Positions 39,101 to 52,700 of a stretch of 64,000 bases of DNA are shown here, piece after piece (the stretch's first letter is position 1; the number at the start of each line of letters is the position of its first letter). Under the pieces are notes generated by a model. It was not told the DNA's origin and made no database searches. It was given only the letters and a program-made list of their open reading frames with translations. This stretch comes from Enoplolaimus lenunculus (Eukaryota > Nematoda > Enoplea > Enoplida > Thoracostomopsidae): NCBI GenBank assembly GCA_030248215.1, contig JASANG010001089.1, positions 62,001 through 126,000 on the forward strand, read 5' to 3'. Position numbers and translations under genes: made by a program.

Positions 39101-40693
39101 TAGAAATACTTTTTATCCAGTCAAACTTATCTCCACGATCAGGTGAAAAAACGATGTTTTGCTATTGCATTGCAGATTCGTATTTCGAGACTTTTTGTTA
39201 ATTGCGCCCGCCAGTATTAAAATGTAACCTTATTAGGTAATTTTGTTCATAGCAATCGATTAGGCGCAAGCTGTAAAGCAATAATACAACAACTATCTAA
39301 TTTCTGAGGCAATTTTTTCGTATTACTTTGTCTGGATCGGGAGTGGGCAGCGTTTTAGAGACGAAAGTGGCGTTTCTTGCTTTTTGTGAACACATCAACG
39401 TAAGATTTTGCAAGCAATCTGGTTGGTGCCCGAGTGTAAGCGCTGTGCTATTCAAGCAACAAAATGCCGTCCGGATTGTTACACCAAACATCAGCTCAAA
39501 CGGAAAGCGCGTATACTATGATTCAGTAACTATCAATGGAAAACATCGTAACGGGATTTGAAATACTTTTTTTAATCAGTCCAACTAATTTCAGTCAGGC
39601 TAAAAATCGACCGTATTATTTTATATTCGGATTTTAAGATTTTTTGTTAATTGCGCTGACCTTTATTAAAATTTAGCTTTGTTCGGTAATTGTGTTCACT
39701 GTCATCGATTAGCTGCAAGCTGTATATCAATAATACAACAATATAATTTCTAAAATTAGTTTTTGGCATTACTTTGTGTGGGTTGGCAGTGGGCAGCGTT
39801 TCAGAAACGAAAGTGGCGTTTCGTCCTCATTGTGAAAACACATCAACCTAATATGTAACAGTCGATCTGGCGGGTGACCGAGCGTAAGCGCACTGCTACT
39901 CAAGCAGGGAAAACGCACCTGGGTTCCTGGGTATGTTACAAGATATATCAAATCAATATCGGGAAGCGCGTATACTATGATGCAATGTCTATCAATGAAC
40001 AACACCGAAACTGAATTAGAAACACTTTTTATCCAGTCAAACTTATCTCCACGATCAGGTGAAAAAACGATGTTTTGTTTATTGCATTGCAGATTCGTAT
40101 TTCCAGACTTTTTGTTAATTGCGCCCGCCTGTATTAAAATGTAACCTTATTAGGTAATTTTGTTCATAGCAATCGATTAGGCGCAGGCTGTAAAGCAATA
40201 ATACAACAACTATCTAATTTCTGAGGTCATTTTTTCGTATTACTTTGTCTGGATCGGGAGTGGGCAGCGTTTTAGAGACGAAAGTGGCGTTTCTTGCTTT
40301 TTGTGAACGCATCAACGTAAGATTTTGCAGTCAATCTGGTTGGTGCCCGAGTGTAAGCGCAGTGCTATTCACGCAACAAAATGCCGTCCTGATTGTTACA
40401 CCAAACATCAGCTCAAACGGAAAGCGCGTATACTATGATTCAGTAACTATCAATGAAAAACATCGTAACGGGATTAGAAATACTTTTTTAATCAGCCAAG
40501 CTAATTTCAGTCATCAGGCTAAAAATTGACCGTATTTATATTCGGTTTTCAAGTTTTTTTTTTGTTAATTGCGCTGACCTTTATTAAAATTTAGCTTTGT
40601 TCGGTAATTGTGTTCACTGTCATCGATTAGCTGCAAGCTGTATATCAATAATACAACAATATAATTTCTAAAATTAGTTTTTGGCATTACTTT
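36112..40693. repeat. satellite segment with about 1.83-kb (two-dimer) higher-order period
   Basis: A monomers with GCAAGCAATCTGG (36665, 37577, 39411) and A monomers with GAACGCATCAACG (38471, 40306) recur at about 1,834 bp. B monomers with CTGACGGGTGACC and ACAAGAGATATC (37190, 40855) recur at 3,665 bp. Dimers here are 913-918 bp, longer than elsewhere. Confidence 0.65.
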
Positions 40694-41163
40694 GTGTGGG
40701 TTGGCAGTGGGCAGCGTTTCAGAAACGAAAGTGGCGTTTCGTCCTCATTGTGAAAACACATCAAGCTAATATTTAACAGTCGATCTGACGGGTGACCGAG
40801 CGTAAGCGCAGTGCTACTCAAGCAGGAAAAACGGACCTGGGTTCCTGGGTATGTTACAAGAGATATCAAGTCAATCGGGAAGCGCGTATACTATGATGCA
40901 ATATCTATCAATGAACAACACCGAAACTGAATTAGAAACACTTTTTAACCAGTCAAACTTATTTCCGCGATCAGGTGAAAAACGATGTTTTGTTATTGCA
41001 TTGCAGATTCGTATTTCAAGACTTTTTGTTAATTGCGCCCGCCTGTATTAAAATGTAACCTTGTTAGGTAATTTTGTTCATAGCAATCGATTAGCCACAA
41101 GCTGTAAAGCAATAATACAACAACTATCTAATTTCTGAGGCCATTTTTCGTGTTACTTTGCCT

Positions 41164-43795
41164 GGGTCGGGAGTGGGCAGCGTTTTAGAGGCGAAAGTCT
41201 TGCTTTTTGTGAACACATCAACGCAAGATTTTGCAGTCAATCTGGTTGGTGCCCGAATGTAAGCGCAGTGCTATTCAAGCAACAAAATGCCGTCCAGAGT
41301 GTTACACCAAACATCAGCTCAAACGGAAAGCGCGTATACTATGATTCAATAACTATCAATGAAAAACACCGTAATGGGATTAGAAATACTTTTTTAATCA
41401 GTCAAACTAATTTCAGTCATCAGGCTAAAAATCGACCGTATTATTTTATATTCGGATTTTAAAATTTAGCTTTGTTCGGTAATTGTGTTCACTGTCATCG
41501 ATTAGCTGCAAGCTGTAAATCAATAATACAACAATATAATTTCTAAATTAGTTTTTGGCATTACTTTGTGTGGGTTGGCAGTGGGCAGCGTTTCAGAAAC
41601 GAAAGTGGCGTTTTGTCCTCATTGTGAAAACACATCAAGCTAATATTTAACAGTCGATCTGGCGGGTGACCGAGCGTAAGCGCAGTGCTACTCAAGCAGG
41701 AAAAACGGACCTGGGTTCCTGGGTATGTCACAACATATATCAACTCAATATCGGGAAGCGCGTATACTATGTTTCAATGTCTATCAATGAACAACACCGA
41801 AACTGAATTAGAAATACTTTTTATCCAGTCAAACTTATCTCCACGATCAGGTGAAGAAACGATGTTTTGTTTATTGCATTGCAGATTCGTATTTCCAGAC
41901 TTTTTGTTAATTGCGCCCGCCTGTATTAAAATGTAACCTTGTTAGGTAATTTTGTTCATAGCAATCGATTAGCCACAAGCTGTAAAGCAATAATACAACA
42001 ACTATCTAATTTCTGAGGCCATTTTTCGTGTTACTTTGCCTGGATCGGGAGTGGGCAGCGTTTTAGAGGCGAAAGTCTTGCTTTTTGTGAACACATCAAC
42101 GCAAGATTTTGCAGTCAATCTGGTTGGTGCCCGAATGTAAGCGCAGTGCTATTCAAGCAACAAAATGCCGTCCAGAGTGTTACACCAAACATCAGCTCAA
42201 ACGGAAAGCGCGTATACTATGATTCAATAACTATCAATGAAAAACACCGTAATGGGATTAGAAATACTTTTTTAATCAGTCAAACTAATTTCAGTCATCA
42301 GGCTAAAAATCGACCGTATTATTTTATATTCGGATTTTAAAATTTAGCTTTGTTCGGTAATTGTGTTCACTGTCATCGATTAGCTGCAAGCTGTAAATAA
42401 TAATACAACAATATAATTTCTAAATTAGTTTTTGGCATTACTTTGTGTGGGTTGGCAGTGGGCAGCGTTTCAGAAACGAAAGTGGCGTTTTGTCCTCATT
42501 GTGAAAACACATCAAGCTAATATTTAACAGTCGATCTGGCGGGTGACCGAGCGTAAGCGCAGTGCTACTCAAGCAGGAAAAACGGACCTGGGTTCCTGGG
42601 TATGTCACAACATATATCAACTCAATATCGGGAAGCGCGTATACTATGTTTCAATGTCTATCAATGAACAACACCGAAACTGAATTAGAAATACTTTTTA
42701 TCCAGTCAAACTTATCTCCACGATCAGGTGAAGAAACGATGTTTTGTTTATTGCATTGCAGATTCGTATTTCCAGACTTTTTGTTAATTGCGCCCGCCTG
42801 TATTAAAATGTAACCTTGTTAGGTAATTTTGTTCATAGCAATCGATTAGCCACAAGCTGTAAAGCAATAATACAACAACTATCTAATTTCTGAGGCCATT
42901 TTTCGTGTTACTTTGCCTGGATCGGGAGTGGGCAGCGTTTTAGAGGCGAAAGTCTTGCTTTTTGTGAACACATCAACGCAAGCTTTTGCAGTCAATCTGG
43001 TTGGTGCCCGAATGTAAGCGCAGTGCTATTCAAGCAACAAAATGCCGTCCAGAGTGTTACACCAAACATCAGCTCAAACGGAAAGCGCGTATACTATGAT
43101 TCAATAACTATCAATGAAAAACACCGTAATGGGATTAGAAATACTTTTTTAATCAGTCAAACTAATTTCAGTCATCAGGCTAAAAATCGACCGTATTATT
43201 TTATATTCGGATTTTAAAATTTAGCTTTGTTCGGTAATTGTGTTCACTGTCATCGATTAGCTGCAAGCTGTAAATCAATAATACAACAATATAATTTCTA
43301 AATTAGTTTTTGGCATTACTTTGTGTGGGTTGGCAGTGGGCAGCGTTTCAGAAACGAAAGTGGCGTTTTGTCCTCATTGTGAAAACACATCAAGCTAATA
43401 TTTAACAGTCGATCTGGCGGGTGACCGAGCGTAAGCGCAGTGCTACTCAAGCAGGAAAAACGGACCTGGGTTCCTGGGTATGTCACAACATATATCAACT
43501 CAATATCGGGAAGCGCGTATACTATGTTTCAATGTCTATCAATGAACAACACCGAAACTGAATTAGAAATACTTTTTATCCAGTCAAACTTATCTCCACG
43601 ATCAGGTGAAGAAACGATGTTTTGTTTATTGCATTGCAGATTCGTATTTCCAGACTTTTTGTTAATTGCGCCCGCCTGTATTAAAATGTAACCTTGTTAG
43701 GTAATTTTGTTCATAGCAATCGATTAGCCACAAGCTGTAAAGCAATAATACAACAACTATCTAATTTCTGAGGCCATTTTTCGTGTTACTTTGCC
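41164..43795. repeat. three nearly identical 877-bp satellite dimers
   Basis: A monomers start at 41164, 42041, 42918 and 43795, exactly 877 bp apart. By eye I see only a handful of private differences: CTGGGTCGGG in the first, a missing TC near 42397 in the second, and AAGCTTTTGCAG in the third. This is the youngest part of the array. Confidence 0.85.
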
Positions 43796-46619
43796 TGGAT
43801 CGGGAGTGGGCAGCGTTTTAGAGGCGAAAGTCTTGCTTTTTGTGAACACATCAACGCAAGATTTTGCAGTCAATCTGGTTGGTGCCCGAATGTAAGCGCA
43901 GTGCTATTCAAGCAAAAAAATTCCGTCCAGAGTGTTACAGCAAACATCAGCTCAAACGGAAAGCGCGTATACTATGATTCAATAACTATCAATGAAAAAC
44001 ACCGTAATGGGATTAGAAATACTTTTTTAATCAGCCAAACTAATTTCAGTCATCAGGCTAAAAATTGACCGTATTTATATTCGGATTTCAAGTTTTTTTG
44101 TTAATTGCGCTGACCTTTATTAAAATTTAGCTTTGTTCGGTAATTGTGTTCACTGTCATCGATTAGCTGCAAGCTGTATATCAATAATACAACAATATAA
44201 TTTCTAAAATTAGTTTTTGGCATTACTTTGTGTTGGTTGGCAGTGGGCAGCGTTTCAGAAACGAAAGTGGCGTTTCGTCCTCATTGTGAAAACACATCAA
44301 GCTAATATTTAACAGTCGATCTGGCGGGTGACCGAGCGTAAGCGCAGTGCTATTCAAGCAGGAAAAACGGACCTGGGTTCCTGGGTATGTTACAAGATAT
44401 ATCAAGTCAATCGGGAAGCGCGTATACTATGATGCAATATCTATCAATGAACAACACCGAAACTGAATTAGAAACACTTTTTAACCAGTCAAACTTATCT
44501 CCGCGATCAGGTGAAAAACGATGTTTTGTTATTGCATTGCAGATTCGTATTTCAAGACTTTTTGTTAATTGCGCCCGCCTGTATTAAAATGTAACCTTGT
44601 TAGGTAATTTTGTTCATAGCAATCGATTAGCCACAAGCTGTAAAGCAATAATACAACAACTATCTAATTTCTGAGGTCATTTTTTCGCATTACTTTGTCT
44701 GGATCGGGAGTGGGCAGCGTTTTAGAGACGAAAGTGGCGTTTCTTGCTTTTTGTGAACGCATCAACGTAAGATTTTGCAGTCAATCTGGTTGGTGCCCGA
44801 GTGTAAGCGCAGTGCTATTCACGCAACAAAATGCCGTCCTGATTGTTACACCAAACATCAGCTCAAACGGAAAGCGCGTATACTATGATTCAGTAACTAT
44901 CAATGAAAAACACCGTAACGGGATTTGAAATACTTTTTTAATCAGTCAAACTAATTTCAGTCATCAGGCTAAAAATCGACCGTATTATTTTATATTCAGA
45001 TTTTAAGATTTTTTGTTAATTGCGTTGACCTTTATTAAAATTTAGCTTTGTTCGGTAATTGTGTTCACTGTCATCGATTAGCTGCAAGCTGTAAATCAAT
45101 AATACAACAATATAATTTCTAAAATTAGTTTTTGGCATTACTTTGTGTGGGTTGGCAGTGGGCAGCGTTTCAGAAACGAAAGTGGCGTTTCGTCCTCGTT
45201 GTGAAAACACATCAACCTAATATGTAACAGTCGATCTGGCGGGTGACCGAGCGTAAGCGCAGTGCTACTCAAGCAGGGAAAACGCACCTGGGTTCCTGGG
45301 TATGTTACAAGATATATCAAATCAATATCGGGAAGCGCGTATACTATGATGCAATGTCTATCAATGAACAACACCGAAACTGAATTAGAAATACTTTTTA
45401 TCCAGTCAAACTTATCTCCACGATCAGGTGAAAAAACGATGTTTTGTTTATTGCATTGCAGATTCGTATTTCCAGACTTTTTGTTAATTGCGCCCGCCTG
45501 TATTAAAATGTAACCTTATTAGGTAATTTTGTTCATAGCAATCGATTAGGCGCAAGCTGTAAAGCAATAATAAATACAACTACTATCTAATTTCTGAGGC
45601 CATTTTTTCATATTACTTTGTCTGGATCGGGAGTGGGCAGCGTTTTAGGGGTGAAAGTCTTGCTTTTTGTGGACACATCAGCGCAAGATTTTGCAGTCAA
45701 TCTGGTTGGTACCCGAGCGTAAGCGCAGTGCTATTCAAGCAACAAAATGGCGTCATGGGTGTTACACCAAAGATCAGCTCAAACGGAAAGCACGTATACT
45801 ATGATTCAATAACTATCAATGAAAACACCGTAACGGGATTAGAAATACTTTTTTAATCAGTCAAACTGATTTCAGTCAGGCTAAAAATCGACCGTGTTTT
45901 TTAAATTCGGATTTTAAGATTTTTTTTTAGTTGCGCTGACCTTTATTAAAATTTAGCTTTGTTCGGTAATTGTGTTCACTGTCATCGATTAGGTGCAAGC
46001 TGTAAATTATGTGGGTTTGGCCGTGGGCAGCGTTTCAGAAACGAAAGTGGCGTTTCGTCCTCATTGTGAAAACACATCAACCTAATATTTAACAGTCGAT
46101 CTGGCGGGTGACCGAGCCTAAGCGCAGTGCTACTCAAGCAGAAAAAACGGACCTGGGTTCCTGGGTATGTTACAAGTTATATCAATTCAATCGGGAAGCG
46201 TGTATACTATGATGCAATATCTGTCAGTGAACAACACCGCAACTGAATCAGAAAAAACACATCAACGTAAGATTTTGCAGTCAATCTGGTTGGTGCCTGA
46301 GTGTAAGCGCAGTGCTATTCAAGCAACAAAATGCCGTTCTACGTGTTACACCATACATCGGCTCAAATGGAAAGCACGTATACTATGATCCAATAACTAT
46401 CAATGAAAACACCGTAACTGACTGAAAAATACTTTTTAACCAGTCAAACTGATTTCAAGTCAAAAGGCTAAAAATTGATCGTGTTATTTCAAATTCGGAT
46501 TTTAAGATTTTTGTTGTTAACTGCACGGACCTGTATTAAAATTTAGCTTTGTTCGGTAATTTTGTTCGTAGCAATCGATTAGCCGGAAGCTGTAAAGCAA
46601 TAATACAACAACAATTCTG

Positions 46620-48010
46620 CAGTACTTTGGATTGGGAGTGGGTAGCGATTCAGAAACGAGTGATTTTCTATCCTCGTTGTAAGAGCATTCTGGTATTTTT
46701 TGTGAAGCCGTAAGCTTTAAAAAATGCAATGACCATAAGAATTTTTGTTAACTGTTATTGGCCTATTTAAATGTGTGACGGCCTATTAAATATTAGTAGA
46801 AATTAAACATTTAGACTTGATAGGTAGCCTTGCTCATAGCAGTTTGCTAGAAGCAGTTCGTATTAGTGCTACTCGAGCAACAAAACGCCGTCCTGCACGT
46901 GTTACACTGTATGTCAGCTCAAACGGGAACCGCGTATTCTATGTCGATTAGCAACAGTTCATACTGTTTCCAGATATTTTTTCGTTAGCCGCATGCTTTA
47001 AAAGACTTATCTGCTGATTAGTTTCCATAACCACTCTGCGTAAGTTTGTGCCTATAGAGCAATAGTAATTCGAACTTTCGGAGTTTAATTATATGAAATA
47101 TGTACTTTGCGGGTGGGTTGTGTTAGGGACAGTTTTTCAGAAATGGCACATACACTAGCGTGACATCCTAACTGCGAGAACACTCCAATCGTATGCTTAA
47201 CACTTGATGTTCTGGTCACTCTCGTAAACACAATCATAGTTGTGCAGCGTAGATCCAACATACGATATGTTGTGCACCATAATATCACCTCAGACTGATT
47301 CATGCTACGTAAACTACCATCAAGTTACGCAGCATATATCGATTTAACGGTAAAACTTGTCTGAGATCGTATTATTCAACAGATTTGAGCAGTGTTTTTC
47401 TGCCCGTTTTGTGTAATGTAATTTTATTGATTCGAGCTTTTGTGTACTGTTTACAGTTAGTAGTTTATTTACAAATATTGGCTAAAACTATGTATATATT
47501 TCATTTCGTGTGTTTAGTTATGGTTGTGTTCCTTGGTGGGGTGTCGGATATGAGTTTCAGGAAGACACTACACCCACCAATTATCGTCTGCGTAAACCTG
47601 TGGTAATTGTTTCCAGTACGATAGGTTGATGTGAAGAAAGAAAGTGAAACAGTGTTCAGCAATCATTCAATGTCACGAATGTATTAACGGCAGTCAGAAC
47701 ATTATAGTAGTGACTTAGTGTGCTAATACATCACCTAGGGTACTTTTGGTGGCTTGCATTGTTTACGTTAACTCTATCTGTAGTACAAGTTTTCGACATT
47801 CTTGTCAGCTTATTTTGGCAAAACGTATTCCTCTGAAGCGCTACGGCCAAAGCCCAAGCCTAAGCCTTAAAGGATTTAGTTTTATAGACAGTCCGTTTCG
47901 TTTTGTGCCATTGGGTCGGGCTGGGGTGTTTTCAGAATCACTGGAACGCCACGCACGGCATGAGAACAGCTCAAAAATATGTGACACGTTGTGCTAAGCC
48001 GTGCTGATGC
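46620..48010. repeat. right flank of the satellite: diverged monomers
   Basis: The G-rich box plus TTTCAGAAA remains at about 46630 (GGGAGTGGGTAGCGATTCAGAAACG), 47110 (TTTTTCAGAAATGG), 47535 and 47920 (GGTGTTTTCAGAATC), about 385-495 bp apart. The rest is scarcely alignable, mirroring the left flank. Confidence 0.65.
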
Positions 48011-48317
48011 AGCTTCTTGTCATAATTGCTGTAACGGACAGTCACGCAGTGCTATACTATCACAAGATACGGTTGCATATCGAAAGAAAGCAGAGGTTAT
48101 TTGGTGCCTATCTTTGTCCAAAAAATGGCTAATCTGCTGAACTTCGAGAGTCAAATAATATCTGTATGTACTTGATTTCGGTCCTCACATTCTCAATTGT
48201 GTGTATCACTTATGAGCCAATCGAGGACTTTAAAATTTGTGACGTGTTTTTCATTTGATCTGCCCATAATTGTGAGCGCAACTTGAGATTCGCAGCTCGT
48301 GGACTTTATGTTTTATT

Positions 48318-48423
48318 TTCCGGTTCCGGTTTCGGTATTTTTTAACTTTCCGGTTCCGGTATTTTATAATTCCGGTTTTTTAACTTTCCGGTTCCGGTAT
48401 CTTATAATTCCGGTTGCACCCTG
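48318..48423. mobile_element. right-end fragment of a CCGGAA MITE
   Basis: Repeated TTCCGGTTCCGG units end in AATTCCGGTTGCACCCTG at 48423. No left end is present, so it is a truncated copy or a solo end. Confidence 0.75.
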
Positions 48424-49515
48424 ATAAATAGATAAGATAGGTGGTACACACGTTTGAGAATACGATTACTGAATTAATTTTGAAAGGTGCAACGCTTAAA
48501 GCTTTTATTAATAAGCTCACAAGTAATTTGCTTGCTGTCATAAGGAGTAGATACCGCGTAAATGCTTCGTTTACAGTTTAATTTTTGCATATTTATTTAT
48601 TATTACATCCTTGTTCAACGGAAAGCTTTTAATATTTTCATTCTCGCTGTTGTTTTTTTGTTATTGTCGGCTTGGTAACCATTTACATTTTTCAAAACCT
48701 TTTAGGCATATTATAACATTGAACGTGACAATATATGTACTGTTCGTTTCTATGATTATTATTTATTGGCTGTATTGTTCTCCGCGTTTATTTGTATTGC
48801 GACAAAAACCAGTTTGCTTTCTGCAGTATGACAGCAAACAATAAGATTTTAAAGAATACGTTGTGTAAAACGGCCGTGGTTACTCTTGAAGATACAAGAA
48901 GCAAAAAAACACGTTTGATACAATTACACATACAGTGGTAGCATTTTTGTTTTGTTAGACACTAAAACTGTGTTTGCCGTTAAAGCGTCTTATTGCAAGC
49001 TTACTTACATATATTGGAAGTTTCATTAATGGTTTGGTTTATACTTTTTGTTTTATACTACTAAGCAAAGCACTATTTTTATCATATATTCCAGCTTTGT
49101 CTTTACAGATAAAGATGTTTATATTACTGGCAAAATTGGATGGAAATGTTTCGTCGACTTTGACAACACTAATATGGTTCACATGCTTATGGGTGTTAGC
49201 GTGAAAGCATGTTTCCGTTGAAACCTTTGGCGTTTTTAGCAATGCACGTTTTGTTCAACTTAATAACTAAACCAATCATATTTATCCTGATACCGTGCGC
49301 AATCGTGATATATTTCATTGTAGTTTGTTTTGTTTGGTTTTGTATAGTGTTACACACAGTCACTATGGTTTAACTTCAACAAATATGGCTGCAAAGGTGG
49401 TCTGAAAAATAGACGGGAAACTAAATTGATAGCATTTGTATTATGTTATATAAATTACACTGTGGGTTATATTTCATATTTTATTATTAGAAGTGAAAAA
49501 ATGTTAGAGAATGAA
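48424..49515. other. gene-poor region
   Basis: Contains several open frames of 60-77 codons rich in Phe, Leu, Ile and Tyr, as expected for T-rich sequence. No exon or domain recognised. Confidence 0.45.
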
Positions 49516-49560
49516 CAGGGTGCAAAGCGCAGCTGGATTATGCCGGAATCGGATTTTTCG
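49516..49560. mobile_element. left-end fragment of a CAGGG MITE
   Basis: CAGGGTGCAAAGCGCAGC followed by TGGATTATGCCGGAATCGG matches the left end of the outer nested element at 16307. It stops matching shortly afterwards. Confidence 0.65.
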
Positions 49561-49616
49561 TTAGGTGATCTGTATCCACCGCTTGCTGCAGTATCTTACG
49601 GTTTCCAAAGTTTGTA

Positions 49617-49787
49617 GGCTGATGTAAATATCAGAGGCGGAACGATTTTTTGCGGGACTACAATAGAGTAAGCTAAAGCTTTTGGCGATTTTTGCTTGGC
49701 TAAGGTATATGACTATTCTTACTCTTGGCTAAGGCATAGGAATATGCTTGTTCTCCTGTTATGGCTCTGTTCTATACATTATTGGCC
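49617..49787. mobile_element. 171-bp diverged hAT-like MITE of the TTAGGC-type family
   Basis: Begins GGCTGATGTAAATATCAG and ends TGTTCTATACATTATTGGCC. Flanks AGTTTGTA (49609-49616) and AGTTAGTA (49788-49795) match at 7 of 8. The interior has decayed GGCTAAGG hexamers. It belongs with the elements at 57769 and 60598. Confidence 0.6.
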
Positions 49788-49795
49788 AGTTAGTA

Positions 49796-52700
49796 TATAG
49801 TTGCTATGATGTCTTTACGGGTTGTCAAATGGTTTTCGCTCAAAATATTTATTTTTGTTTTATGATACTGCGCCTGAGAATGGTGATAAACTAATTGCTG
49901 ATGGGATTTTCCTACGCATGCACGGCATATGAAGTAACATTGTTATTTAACACACTCCGGATGACCTTGTCAATCACTGATACCGTATTCGAGTGAAGTT
50001 GTACCTCGCTGCGTTAGTTTTTGCACAAAATCTTTAATTTGTTTATAATTTGTATTGTACGGTAACCCAACTCTTTTCAGCGAAAAAAATAACATTTCCG
50101 TTCTCTAAGGCCTTATAGTATTTTGCGTCAGGAAAATAAAATTTTTTTAGATTGCATTTGTGAATTCACCCGATTTATTACCTAGTATTAATTACTATTC
50201 CATTTTTGGGTAACTTCTTGTGATAAACATAAACAACGGATTTTTTGAGGCACTTTTTCAACCTGTTGCTTGAGACACATTGCATTCTGCTGGTTTTAGT
50301 TCAGTCTCAAATTCCATGACACTATTTTTATATGATTAGTACGCACAGTTTTGAATATTAGGAGTGATTATTTTATCGTCGCGGACTTACTTGGTCAACG
50401 AAGAAGGGTATGCTGTTAACATTTTGAAATTTATCTTTGGTCACATAGTTCTTACGACTGTTATTTTACTCGGGGCAAAGAATCAACATCCTATTCTATG
50501 TATGCGCTGCAGTGTGCGTGCTTAGGTTAAAGAGTTTTGGGGCGGATTTGGGTTCGACAAAGTTAGGATTGGCAAGCTGGAAACTGTGTAAATGCTAAGC
50601 AACACCGCAGTAACTGAAAACAGTATAGAGGTGGCGTCTTTTGTAACAAGAAGGTTCGCAATAGGCTTTGCTCCGCGTAAAGCGCAACCCGCAGGCAAAC
50701 GGGAACGGTGGATAAATTTGGACGGAATAAGATGTGGCTGCAGATGCTCGCAATGCTAACGTTTGTCTCCAACTGCTGGCGAAATTGGTGCAAGGATCGT
50801 GATTGTTGGTGAGTTTTTGTTGTATATATAGTATGTTTTCTTTGCTTGTCTGATTAGTGATTTTTGTTTGTACGTTTTAAAGGACTTTTGCAACGTTTCT
50901 TCCTACGAATTTTTAAGCTTGGTTTCAAAATATGTTTCGTTGTGTTCTATTGTAGCTTCTGGCCAGTCATTTTGGCTATTTTCGAATGCAAGGATGCAAA
51001 CTGCAAACTGAATTTGTTATAAAATCATAAAAGTAATGTAAAATTGTAACGACAACCTAAAACAATACTGTGCGAGTAAGCATAAGTTCGTACCAATTTC
51101 ACGAAACGTTAAAAATGTTTTGTTGATTTTCAGTAACTTCCAGCTATTGTATATTTCATTAATATATTATGCAAAACAACATTGTTTATAAGCAAAAAAC
51201 TATGCATGCAATTTTTGTAGGTTCCCATTATCAAATTCGTCATGGTGAAAAATTGTAACACCAGTTCTATCATATCTCGGTTAGACTGATGTAATAGAAT
51301 GCTATTCTGAGCAGTTGTAGCCTTAAATTTTTGCAAGCAAACGGGATGAGTATACCCATATATTTGAAATAGTTTTCAAGATATAATATGTTTACAGTTA
51401 TGTTTTAGGATGCTGTCAGTTGGTACGTAGTCATTCGAGATTTTAAATCGAATGGTGCGAGCAACAAGGCTAATATGGTACAACAGTTATACATGGATTT
51501 CTGCTGACAAAAGTTCATGTGTGTAAGTATGAAAAACTATACCATTTGTAAAAGATTATATTTGTGTCATTGTATTTTGTTCTATTATTATTTTTATTAT
51601 TACTATTATTATTATTAATATTATTATTTTTATTGGCGAATTGGTTTTTTTTGTGACCCCCGTACAGTTTGTTGTTTTACATATTGTTTGAATGTGGTGG
51701 AAAAAGCAGCTTTCGTTTGAAAATGTGGAACCAAACCAGGGACCGTTGAGAAATGAAATGAGCATCAAGTAGACCAGAGGCAGGTTGAAACCGATAGTAA
51801 AAAGGAACGGAAATGGATAGTGAACAAAATAATGGAAACGTAAAACGGATATTGAAGTATAAAAGTTTCAAAGATGATTAATTTTACTGCTAACAATATT
51901 AATGCGTGCAAAATATTTGCCAGTCTTTCCTAAATTTTAATGAAAAACGGCGAACGTACCGAAATTTTCAATATTTTGGCTGAATTTCGTAATTTCTATG
52001 TCGTTTCAAACAATTGCAGCATATCAAAAATTGCGAGATACATATATGTATCGACGTTGTTTATTGGCTAGTTATGAGCGTTAAAGAAACCGAACTTACA
52101 GTATTTCTATAACGGAAAAGGGCACCGATTTTTACCGGAAACGGATATCTGGTTACATCCTGTCAGCAAGTCTATACGTTAATCTCAAAGCACATTCGAA
52201 TCTTTGCCGCATGGCTGATATTCAGCTGGCTTAGTTTGCGAATGGAACAAGAATTTGTAGTTTTAATGTAGACATGCTCGTTTTCAGAGACTAAGTAACG
52301 GACCAACTGTGTCCAAACACTTCGAGGTCTCTTTCAATGGATATCTCTCTATCTATGTTGCTACTGTGCTAATCGAATTCGAAATTTAAGTTTTAAGTTT
52401 CAGTGGTTACGTTTCAAGTATTAAGGTTTTTTGGATCGGTATTGTATGCGTTTAGTGTTGTTATTTAGATTTTGAAAACCATATAACTGACTCTAGTGGA
52501 AATGCAAATGTCATGGAGTGCTTGATGACATGTTTAGCGTGATAGCGCGTAATGTAAGTAATATCGTCGCAAATTGTTTGCATAATATTTTGTAACTTTG
52601 CAGTCCAGTGATATATACATTCGCGAACAATCGTACTACATACTGAGATGCTGTTGTTGCTCATTCGTAACTGGTGTATTAACGAAAATAGTTGCGATTC

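Larger units (their letters stand above)
25060..46620. repeat. core satellite array with dimeric higher-order structure
   Basis: Two related monomers alternate. Type A (about 410-445 bp) has CTGGATCGGGAGTGGGCAGC, TTTTGCAGTCAATCTGG and CAAAATGCCGTCC. Type B (about 464 bp) has GGTTGGCAGTGGGCAGC, ATCTGGCGGGTGACCGAG and ACCTGGGTTCCTGGGTATG. They share GTAAGCGCAGTGCTA, GGAAGCGCGTATACTATGAT/GGAAAGCGCG and CTATCAATGAA blocks. Successive B starts from 27173 to 45144 are spaced 866-918 bp. I count about 21-22 dimers between 26.3 and 45.6 kb, with damaged units at both edges. Open frames of 60-102 codons recur on both strands, but the same A frame is closed by TGA in several copies and is shifted in B, so I treat the array as non-coding. 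Confidence 0.97.

Noticed and set aside
25392-45513. Recurrent open frames of 60-102 codons in the satellite on both strands, as a possible repetitive protein family
   Set aside because: The longest frame (A monomer) is closed by TGA in several copies, shifted in B monomers and usually lacks ATG. Overlapping open frames on the opposite strand show the openness is a by-product of copying.
25060-46620. CRISPR array or bacterial repeat
   Set aside because: Repeat units of about 900 bp with no spacers, in a genome with introns and a lamin gene.
25060-46620. CENP-B box in the satellite
   Set aside because: No sequence matching the CENP-B box core pattern (TTCG....A..CGGG) was found by eye.
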